In this document: piece after piece, positions 1 through 6,433 of the stretch | Layout: every line of letters begins with the position of its first letter | How positions within the stretch are numbered: position 1 is the first letter of the stretch | Assembly (NCBI GenBank): GCA_025060395.1 | Contig: JANXCC010000002.1 | Span: forward strand, 38,234-102,233 | Reading direction: 5' to 3' | Source of the DNA: Candidatus Bipolaricaulota bacterium | GTDB taxonomy: Bacteria > Bipolaricaulota > Bipolaricaulia > RBG-16-55-9 > DRXL01 | DNA length: 64,000 nucleotides | Program-made: the position numbers and the translations under genes | Notes under the pieces: generated by a model | Databases searched by the model: none | What the model was told of the DNA's origin: nothing | Seen by the model: the letters and a program-made list of their open reading frames with translations, nothing else

Positions 1-614
1 TCCAGCGTGGCCCCTGGTTCCCCCACGCGCATCTGTGCTGTGCGGGCCTTAAGCAGCTCTTGTAGGGCTTGTTCGAGGCTCTCTTTTTGAGAGTGGAGCA
101 GAGCTGTGCGCGCCTCCACGCGGGTCATGAGGGTTTGGACAACCCGCTGGCGATGCTCCTCCAGCGCTTGGTGCAGAGCATTCAGCCGAGCGCTCTCGCT
201 CTCCAAGGTCGAGCGCAAATCCCTGGTGAGCTTCTCTGCGGCTTCTTCAATATACACGGCTAGCGTATCGCGCACTACGTGTTGAGGGAATCCACCGCGT
301 AGCTTCAGCATGACCAAGCCGTCGGTCTCCTCGACCCGTAAGCCCTCGGACAGCCATGAGACCACAGGCCAAGTCTCCCTTGTCTCTTCAGAGATCTTGG
401 TTCTCTTGGCCACCTCTATGGCGAGGTCGGGGCTGTACCACACGCTCTTGTCCCATCCAAAGTGCACAGAGGACTCCTTAGGTAACGGGGGAACCTTGAC
501 CCGTACCAGGGCGCTCGCCTCAAATTCTAAGGGCTGGCGGAGTGCGAGGATCGCTGAAAGAATCAGAGCAGCTAATACAGTTATGATGAAGAGCCAGCGT
601 CGTTCTGTGGCCAT
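1..614 (-). CDS. Wzz-like chain-length / polysaccharide co-polymerase protein (C-terminal part outside window)
   Basis: The reading frame is open from an ATG at 614 to the left edge (at least 204 codons) and is cut by the window. Residues about 7-25 form a hydrophobic membrane segment after a short basic N-terminus (MATERRW). The extracytoplasmic part then becomes charged and Glu/Arg/Leu-rich from about residue 110, with coiled-coil character. This order (short cytoplasmic tail, TM1, periplasmic helical domain) is that of Wzz/polysaccharide co-polymerase proteins; the second TM would lie outside. The neighbours WecB and a WecA-like transferase support a glycan role. A Shine-Dalgarno-like AAGGAGATGATAAG precedes the ATG. 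The family call rests on topology and context. Confidence 0.6.
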   Translation of the reverse strand, partial: MATERRWLFIITVLAALILSAILALRQPLEFEASALVRVKVPPLPKESSVHFGWDKSVWYSPDLAIEVAKRTKISEETRETWPVVSWLSEGLRVEETDGLVMLKLRGGFPQHVVRDTLAVYIEEAAEKLTRDLRSTLESESARLNALHQALEEHRQRVVQTLMTRVEARTALLHSQKESLEQALQELLKARTAQMRVGEPGATL

Positions 615-656
615 CCTCTTATCATCTCCTTGGGTGTAACGATATCATATATGAGC

Positions 657-1796
657 TCAGTTCGTCAAAAAATGCTGGCGCAAGGTCTGCACGATGCGCT
701 CGGCGGCGTGGCCGTCGCCGAAGGGATTGACCGCACGCGCCATCTGCTCATAGGCGTCGCGATCTTCCAGGAGCCGCGCAGCTTCGCGGAAGATATTCTC
801 AGTCTCGGTACCCACGAGCCTGGCCGTGCCCGCTTCAAGAGCTTCGGGACGCTCGGTGACCTTGCGCATGACCAAGACGGGCTTGCCCAGCGCTGGAGCC
901 TCTTCTTGGATGCCCCCAGAGTCCGTCAGAATCAAGAACGCCCGGCCCATAAGCCAGACGAATCTTTCGTAGTCTAACGGCTCTATCAGAAAGACGCGAT
1001 CTACTTGAGAAAGAATCTTACGCACAGGGGCACGCACGTTGGGGTTCAAGTGCACGGGATAGACCAAGACGACGTTTGGATAGCTTTGGGCGATCTTTTT
1101 CAATCCAAGACAGATGCTCTCGAACTCTGGGCCGAAGCTCTCGCGCCGATGGCCCGTTATGAGTAAGAGCTTTGCGTCGCCGTGCTCGATCTGCGCAAAG
1201 ATCTCTTTGGGCAGAGCAAAGTGCTCGCGGAGATCGCGATCTTTGACGCGCGCCCACATCTGCTGGAGCGCGTCAATGCCAGTGTTTCCGGTGACGAAGA
1301 TCGTTTCAGCAGAGATCCCTTCGCGCAAGAGGTTCTGTCGAGCGCGCTCGGTAGGGGCAAAGTGGAAGTCAGCGAGCCGATCGGCGAGCACGCGGTTGAC
1401 CTCTTCGGGGAAGGGGCTGTATTTGTCGCATGTGCGCAGCCCAGCTTCCACGCGCGCGATCTTAATTTGAGCGTAGAACGCCGCAAGGCTCGCGACGAAC
1501 GCCGTCGTGGTATCTCCCTGAGTGATGACTAGATCAGGCTTTTCCCTCTGAATGACAGACTCTAACGCGACGAGCGCCTCGGCTGTCAGCTGATAGAGAC
1601 TCTGATTGGGGCGCATGAGATCCAAGTCATAGTCTGGAGTGATCTCAAAGAGTTTTAAAACTTGGTCGAGCATCTCGCGGTGTTGCGCGGTCACGCAAAC
1701 GCGAGATTGAATCTCGGAAAATTTTTGAAGCTCCTTCAGCACTGGGGCGAGCTTAATCGCTTCTGGGCGTGTTCCGAAGACTGTCAGGGTTTTCAT
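657..1796 (-). CDS. wecB: UDP-N-acetylglucosamine 2-epimerase (non-hydrolysing)
   Basis: Interconverts UDP-GlcNAc and UDP-ManNAc in the cytoplasm for surface glycan synthesis. The 379-residue protein begins MKTLTVFGTRPEAIKLAP, the canonical N-terminus of the family. It also has the TGHRRESFG stretch and the SDSGGIQEEAP motif that binds the UDP moiety. Length is typical. A GTG 33 bases upstream is in frame, but a good promoter lies between it and the ATG, so the ATG is preferred. It sits between the Wzz-like gene and a WecA/TagO-like gene on the same strand, consistent with an exopolysaccharide or O-antigen locus. Confidence 0.93.
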   Translation of the reverse strand: MKTLTVFGTRPEAIKLAPVLKELQKFSEIQSRVCVTAQHREMLDQVLKLFEITPDYDLDLMRPNQSLYQLTAEALVALESVIQREKPDLVITQGDTTTAFVASLAAFYAQIKIARVEAGLRTCDKYSPFPEEVNRVLADRLADFHFAPTERARQNLLREGISAETIFVTGNTGIDALQQMWARVKDRDLREHFALPKEIFAQIEHGDAKLLLITGHRRESFGPEFESICLGLKKIAQSYPNVVLVYPVHLNPNVRAPVRKILSQVDRVFLIEPLDYERFVWLMGRAFLILTDSGGIQEEAPALGKPVLVMRKVTERPEALEAGTARLVGTETENIFREAARLLEDRDAYEQMARAVNPFGDGHAAERIVQTLRQHFLTN

Positions 1797-1809
1797 AAAG
1801 CTGACAGCT

Positions 1810-1839
1810 ATGCTAGAGCCTTGGGACACATTTTGTCAA
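1810..1839 (-). promoter_or_regulatory. Sigma-70-type promoter for wecB
   Basis: On the minus strand TTGACA (1839-1834) is followed by an 18-base spacer and TAGCAT (1815-1810). The predicted transcript would start about 7 bases before the wecB ATG at 1796, leaving almost no leader and no room for a Shine-Dalgarno site. Confidence 0.55.
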
Positions 1840-1984
1840 GGGCTTCCCTTGAGGGCTACACTGCTTGCGTTAGTAAAGGAAGCCTCCATGCACCCAGGGC
1901 GAGCTTGGAGCATTGGCGCAATGGAGCTAGCCCGTAGCTCTTGGCAGAGGTCGGTGGTGAGGCTGGGCGTGTGCAGGCGGGATT

Positions 1985-2905
1985 TTAAAAGTTAAAGATC
2001 GCAATAGCTACAGCGCATAGCACTGCCACGATTCCATAGAAGAGCATAACCGTCACGCGCTCACTCAGCCCTAGAGCTAAGACTCTGTGATGCAGGTGCC
2101 CGCGATCAGCTTGGAAGATCGATTTTTTCTGTCTGAGGCGGCGCAGGATCGCCCACGCCGTGTCGCCAATGGGCATGCCTAACAGCAAGATCGGGACGAG
2201 AATCGGCACATCGCTGAGCCTCGTGCTGAGAGTCGACTGCGTCGCTTGAATGCAAAGCACAGCAAGCCAGTAGCCCACCAAGTGTGTCCCACTATCACCA
2301 AGAAAGACTTTTGCTGGTGCCCAGTTGAAGAGCAAAAAGCCTAGCAAGATCCCAACGAAGCCCATCGAGAGCGCAAAGACTATACTGTTGCCCGATTGAG
2401 AGGCAGTAAGAGCTGTCGCACCGAGGATAATAGCCGCGCTCCCCGCCGCTAAGCCGTCGAGACCGTCTATAAGATTGAAGGCGTTGATCGCCCCAACGAC
2501 CCAAAAGAGCGTGAAGGGGATCGTCATCCAGCCCAAAGCCAGCTCGATTCCAAAAAGATTCACGGACTGAATGGTCCATCCCGCAACGAGCACAGCGACA
2601 AGCGCGCCCAGAAGCTGCCCGAGGAGCTTCGCTTTCGGACTGAGTCCGAAGCGATCATCGAGTAATCCTGTCAAGAACGCGACGAGGCTCCCCAGGGCGA
2701 GCTTCCAGAGCTCTGCTAGGTTCGCAAGAGCGAGGATTGGAAGCGCAGCAAAAGCGAGGGCCCAGCCGCCGATCGCGACCGTGCGCCCATGATGCTTGTG
2801 CGCGTCATTGGGGAGATCGAGCAAACCGAGTCGTGGAGCTATGTATTGACTAAGCGCTGTGAGGGCAAGACTGCTCACAAGCCCGATGAAAAACTCTCTC
2901 ACCAC
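1985..2905 (-). CDS. WecA/TagO-like undecaprenyl-phosphate sugar-1-phosphate transferase
   Basis: Polytopic membrane protein of 306 residues that should transfer a HexNAc-1-phosphate (or similar) from a UDP-sugar to undecaprenyl phosphate, starting lipid-linked glycan assembly. Family motifs: LDLPNDAHKHHGR near residue 30, the Asp pair in GLLDDRFGLSPK, NAFNLIDGLDGLAAG, VFLGDSGTHLVGY, and the C-terminal RGHLHHRVL, which matches the HxHH motif of WecA/TagO rather than MraY. The start is GTG. A TATAAT box (2917-2912) lies only six bases upstream, so the mRNA may be leaderless. The exact sugar cannot be told from sequence. Confidence 0.88.
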   Translation of the reverse strand: MVREFFIGLVSSLALTALSQYIAPRLGLLDLPNDAHKHHGRTVAIGGWALAFAALPILALANLAELWKLALGSLVAFLTGLLDDRFGLSPKAKLLGQLLGALVAVLVAGWTIQSVNLFGIELALGWMTIPFTLFWVVGAINAFNLIDGLDGLAAGSAAIILGATALTASQSGNSIVFALSMGFVGILLGFLLFNWAPAKVFLGDSGTHLVGYWLAVLCIQATQSTLSTRLSDVPILVPILLLGMPIGDTAWAILRRLRQKKSIFQADRGHLHHRVLALGLSERVTVMLFYGIVAVLCAVAIAIFNF

Positions 2906-2957
2906 AGGGGTATTATAGCGATTTGGCTTGTGTATGCCAAAGCCGCACTAACGGATT

Positions 2958-3728
2958 CTACAGCTCATAGCGCTCGATGAGCTTCTTCTCTTCCCCGGCG
3001 ATCTCCGCGCGAATCTCAAAGTACTCCGCAAGCCCAGAGTGCTTGAGCTTCTCTTTGAGAAGATTGTCTATCTGAAAGATCCCCGCGGAGTTGGACATCT
3101 TTATAGCGATACAGATGGGGCGCTTCTCGCCCTTGCGCAATTGTACGTCTTCTATAGCTAATGCTGAGACGGCATGAATGGTCATGGACCCTGCTTGAAA
3201 TGGGATGCGCGCCCGCCCCTCTTCCATATCGAGAGCATCGGCGATCTTTAATACGCCGGCTTCGACCGTCAATGGCTCGATCTCGGTCTCATGGGCGTAG
3301 ACCGCGTGCAGGACTTCTGCAGTGATGATTGCGCGCTCGCGCTCCGGATAGATATCTTTGAGAAGTTCAGGCAACAGATCCGCAGCGAGTGCGACGGAGA
3401 ACGGCTCGTGATTCATACGATGGACAATGTGTCCGATGTCGTGCAGGCACGCCGCGAGAACTACTATGACTTCGGCGTCGTCTTTGGTGAGCTTATGGTC
3501 TTTTTCGACGCTGGGCTGCACGCCTGCCTCGATGAGCATGCGCAGGATCTTGAGTGCAAGATTCGCGACAATTCTGATATGCACGGGGCCGTGATCGTTG
3601 ATCCCTAATCTGTCGATAGCGTTGACGTTCGAGCAGTACCAATAGGTGTTTAAAGTGACATTTTCGTTGATACGCGCGACAACGGCCTCGAGCTTCTTAT
3701 TCTCTCGAACGGGAATATTGAGCGCCAT
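2958..3728 (-). CDS. HD-domain metal-dependent phosphohydrolase
   Basis: A 256-residue soluble protein. The HD signature is clear: an upstream His in the region NDHGPVHIR, then CLHDIGHIVHRMNHEPFS, and a downstream Asp in KIADALDMEEGRAR. These are the ligands of the HD phosphohydrolase fold. The substrate is unknown; homologues are often listed only as HD proteins acting on nucleotides. It starts seven bases after the nadM stop and shares its strand, so the two are probably co-transcribed. Confidence 0.8.
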   Translation of the reverse strand: MALNIPVRENKKLEAVVARINENVTLNTYWYCSNVNAIDRLGINDHGPVHIRIVANLALKILRMLIEAGVQPSVEKDHKLTKDDAEVIVVLAACLHDIGHIVHRMNHEPFSVALAADLLPELLKDIYPERERAIITAEVLHAVYAHETEIEPLTVEAGVLKIADALDMEEGRARIPFQAGSMTIHAVSALAIEDVQLRKGEKRPICIAIKMSNSAGIFQIDNLLKEKLKHSGLAEYFEIRAEIAGEEKKLIERYEL

Positions 3729-3734
3729 AGCTTC

Positions 3735-4268
3735 TTAAGGGTGCTTATCCGACTTGTAGATGTGACGGAGGCGTTCTACTCCCTTGATCTCTTCAATAAC
3801 TTGGGCGACGACCGGTGGCACATGGGATCTCCACGCGTCACCATGGAGCATAAGCTCTCGGATCTTCGTGCCATCCCAGTGGGCGCGCTCGACATAAGGC
3901 AATGAGCGCACGGTGATGCCGCGCTCGGCAAAGAGCTGCTGCACCAAGGGATTGTTGGAGTAGACGATCTCGAACGGCGGTGTCAAGCTGCGAATATGAG
4001 CGACATACAGAGAGTTGCGCTCGATATCTTCGATGGGCAAGACGTACGTTATAATTGGCGGCTTCAAGTCTTCAAGGGCCTTGGTGATCATCATGATGCG
4101 TTCGCCGGCGGTGAAGGGGTCTTTGAGGGTGTGGCTCTCTTGAGCTGAGCCGATAGCGATAATTAATTCATCGATCTCGCGGCTCTCACAGATCTGTTTG
4201 ATGACGGCGTGGTGGCCATTGTGATAGGGCTGGAAACGTCCGAGAAATAAGCCGCGTCTGATCTTCAT
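3735..4268 (-). CDS. nadM: Archaeal-type nicotinamide-nucleotide adenylyltransferase
   Basis: Makes NAD+ from NMN and ATP. The 177-residue protein has the nucleotidyltransferase motif GRFQPYHNGHH near the N-terminus, the GSAQESHTLKDPFTAGERI stretch typical of archaeal NadM, and DGTKIRELM in place of the ISSTxxR motif. Bacterial NadD/NadR look different, so this belongs to the archaeal/NadM branch, which occurs in only some bacteria. It overlaps the upstream SelW-like gene by ATGA and is followed closely by the HD gene. Confidence 0.88.
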   Translation of the reverse strand: MKIRRGLFLGRFQPYHNGHHAVIKQICESREIDELIIAIGSAQESHTLKDPFTAGERIMMITKALEDLKPPIITYVLPIEDIERNSLYVAHIRSLTPPFEIVYSNNPLVQQLFAERGITVRSLPYVERAHWDGTKIRELMLHGDAWRSHVPPVVAQVIEEIKGVERLRHIYKSDKHP

Positions 4269-4522
4269 TGAGATTGCTCTCCTTCCAAGAACCCTCGTAC
4301 AGCCTGTGCGACTGTTTCGGCGTTGGGCAAGCCCTCGTCACCCATCTGAATAATAAGAATATCGTTAGAAGTGACGCGGAAGACCCCGTCGTGTCCGGGC
4401 TTGAGGGTTATGGCCTCGACTCTGTCAGCGTAGCTTTCTAAAATCTTCTGGGCAGCCTCAAGGGCCGGCTTCAAGTACATACACTCGTGGCAGTATTCTA
4501 TAGTAATTATGGGCTTGAGCAT
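4265..4522 (-). CDS. SelW/SelT/SelH-like Rdx family protein
   Basis: Short protein (85 residues). The N-terminus is MLKPIITIEYCHECMYLKPA: a beta strand followed by a CxxC redox motif at residues 11-14, as in the Rdx (SelW-like) thioredoxin-fold family, here with Cys instead of selenocysteine. The chosen ATG at 4522 gives the expected start. A longer frame to 4639 exists but overlaps the promoter of the divergent gene. TACAAT (4537-4532) lies nine bases before the ATG. It overlaps nadM by four bases. The function is presumably thiol-redox; the partner is unknown. Confidence 0.72.
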   Translation of the reverse strand: MLKPIITIEYCHECMYLKPALEAAQKILESYADRVEAITLKPGHDGVFRVTSNDILIIQMGDEGLPNAETVAQAVRGFLEGEQSQ

Positions 4523-4631
4523 GGCATCAGTATTGTACAGCGTGGGCACCCGGCTCGTCCAGCACGATTTGCCGAAGACTTTCACTGCGAGTAAACTAAC
4601 TGATATAATTGCCCAACCGAGGTGATCTCTC

Positions 4632-5159
4632 ATGCTCAAGTACGGCGACCAAGCCCCGGAGTTTCAGCTCAAAGGTGTGGACGGCAAGCTCTACAAGCTC
4701 TCCGACTACAAGAACAAAAAAGCCGTCGCAGTGATCTTTAGCTGCAACCATTGCCCCTACGTCAAAGCCTACGAAGAGCGCATGATCGCGCTCGCCAAGG
4801 AGTACGAGCCCAGGGGAGTGCAGTTCCTCGTCATCAACTCCAACGATCCTGTTAAATACCCAGAAGATAGCTTTGAGAACATGGTCAAGCGCGCCAAGGA
4901 GAAGGGCTATCCCTTCCCGTATCTGTATGACGAGACCCAGCAGATCGCCAAAGCGTACGGGGCCCAGCGCACGCCCGAAGTCTTCTTGTTCGATGGCTCG
5001 ATGAGGCTGCGCTACCACGGAGCGATTGACGACAACGCTGAAGATCCCGCAAAGGTGACCAAGCGCTATCTCAAGGATGCTCTCGAGGCGGTGCTGATAG
5101 GTCGCGAGCCTGATCTCAAAGATACCCAGCCCGTCGGCTGCACCATCAAATGGAAGTGA
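4632..5159 (+). CDS. Thioredoxin-fold AhpC/TSA-like protein (PRX-like family)
   Basis: A 175-residue cytoplasmic thioredoxin-fold protein. It carries the hallmark [16 protein letters not shown], a CxxC active site (C-N-H-C) used by a peroxiredoxin-like/thioredoxin family that is widespread in bacteria. The cis-Pro region TPEVFLFD follows. Family members are thought to reduce disulfides or peroxides, but the substrate is not settled. GAGGTGAT forms a ribosome-binding site and TATAAT lies about 25 bases before the ATG. Its last 14 bases overlap the convergent superoxide dismutase gene, which fits an oxidative-stress pairing. Confidence 0.82.
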   Translation: MLKYGDQAPEFQLKGVDGKLYKLSDYKNKKAVAVIFSCNHCPYVKAYEERMIALAKEYEPRGVQFLVINSNDPVKYPEDSFENMVKRAKEKGYPFPYLYDETQQIAKAYGAQRTPEVFLFDGSMRLRYHGAIDDNAEDPAKVTKRYLKDALEAVLIGREPDLKDTQPVGCTIKWK

Positions 5160-5757
5160 AGCGCTTTTCCACCGCGGCCCAGTTCACGACATTCCACCAC
5201 GCTTGGACGTAGTCGGCGCGGCGATTCTGATATCTCAGATAGTACGCATGCTCCCAGACGTCGATCCCTAGGATTGGGATCTTGCCCTCCATCAGGGGGC
5301 TGTCTTGGTTGGGGGTAGAGTAGACTTCGAGCCTTCTTTCGGGGGTGAGGACGAGCCAGGCCCAGCCAGAACCGAAGCGATCGAGAGCTGCCTGGGTGAA
5401 GAGCTCCTTGAACTTCTCGAAGCTGCCGAACGTTTGATTGATGGCTTCAGCGATCTTGCCTATGGGTTGACCCCCGGCTTTGGGCCCCATGATCTCCCAG
5501 AAGAACGAGTGATTAACATGACCGCCGCCGTGATTGCGCACGGCTGTTCGGATCTTCTCCGGAACAATAGCACAATTGTTGGCCAGAAGCTCTTCTAAGC
5601 TCTTATTGGCCAACTCCGGCGCGGATTCCAATGCTTTATTGAGATTATTCACATAGCCAGCGTGATGCTTAGTGTGATGAATATACATGGTCAGCGCGTC
5701 AATGTGGGGCTCTAAAGCATCGTAGGGATACGGCAACTGCGGTAACGAGAACGGCAT
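5146..5757 (-). CDS. sod: Superoxide dismutase (Fe/Mn family)
   Basis: Dismutates superoxide in the cytoplasm. The 203-residue protein shows the N-terminal metal ligand region [13 protein letters not shown], then [10 protein letters not shown] with the second His, and [18 protein letters not shown] with the Asp and His ligands. The length is standard. I cannot say Fe or Mn with confidence. AAGGAGGTTTC upstream is a strong ribosome-binding site. It indicates that this organism meets oxygen at least occasionally despite its ferredoxin-dependent metabolism. Confidence 0.95.
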   Translation of the reverse strand: MPFSLPQLPYPYDALEPHIDALTMYIHHTKHHAGYVNNLNKALESAPELANKSLEELLANNCAIVPEKIRTAVRNHGGGHVNHSFFWEIMGPKAGGQPIGKIAEAINQTFGSFEKFKELFTQAALDRFGSGWAWLVLTPERRLEVYSTPNQDSPLMEGKIPILGIDVWEHAYYLRYQNRRADYVQAWWNVVNWAAVEKRFTSI

Positions 5758-5818
5758 GATAGAAACCTCCTTTCACACAACGTTTTTTATCTTAGCAGAT
5801 TGGAGAGCCGGCGTCCAA

Positions 5819-6433
5819 CTAGGTGACGATGTGGGCATGATGCTTGGCCCATTGGAGCCCCTCGTCGAATGCCAGGAGATTGAGCTCAACGGTCTTGGGC
5901 GGGACGAGCTCGGTGACGGCAGAGTGCCATGCGTCCTGGGGAAGGTCAAGGAAGAGGGAGAGTGCGCCGAGCATAACGGTGTTGGTCAGCGCGGGAGTGC
6001 CTATCTGCTGTGCGATCTTCAAGGCGGGCACCAGGAAGGCAGACCGTGTGCGGCGACGCAGCGTCTCCTCGAGAGTTCTATCGTCGGGGTAGGGAGCAAG
6101 CTTGAGCGATTCGATGCTGGGCACGATGCGCTGATCGTTCACGAGGGCTAAGCCGTTCGTTGTGAGATAGTTCAAATAGCGCAGGGCTTCGAGCTTCTCA
6201 AACGCGAGTAAGACGTCGGCAGTCCCTTCGGAGACAGCTGGGGAGAGCACAGCTTTTCCGTAGCGCACCGTGGAGAAGACGGAACCGCCGCGCTGAGCCA
6301 TACCGTGGACTTCGGAGGTCGCGACTGACAACCCGGCAAGCATCGCAGCGCGTGCGATGATCTGGCCGGCGAGCACCGATCCCTGGCCGCCTACCCCTAC
6401 GACAACGATGTTGGTGATCTCATGGGTGTTCAT
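5819..6433 (-). CDS. iorB: Indolepyruvate:ferredoxin oxidoreductase, beta subunit
   Basis: Beta (gamma-domain type) subunit of the aryl-pyruvate:ferredoxin oxidoreductase that degrades aromatic amino-acid 2-oxoacids to acyl-CoA. The 204-residue protein begins with NIVVVGVGGQGSVLAGQI, the Rossmann-like start of the family, and has SEVHGMAQRGGSVFSTVR, diagnostic of IorB. It overlaps iorA by ATGA and is the last gene of the six-gene oxidoreductase operon. Confidence 0.92.
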   Translation of the reverse strand: MNTHEITNIVVVGVGGQGSVLAGQIIARAAMLAGLSVATSEVHGMAQRGGSVFSTVRYGKAVLSPAVSEGTADVLLAFEKLEALRYLNYLTTNGLALVNDQRIVPSIESLKLAPYPDDRTLEETLRRRTRSAFLVPALKIAQQIGTPALTNTVMLGALSLFLDLPQDAWHSAVTELVPPKTVELNLLAFDEGLQWAKHHAHIVT

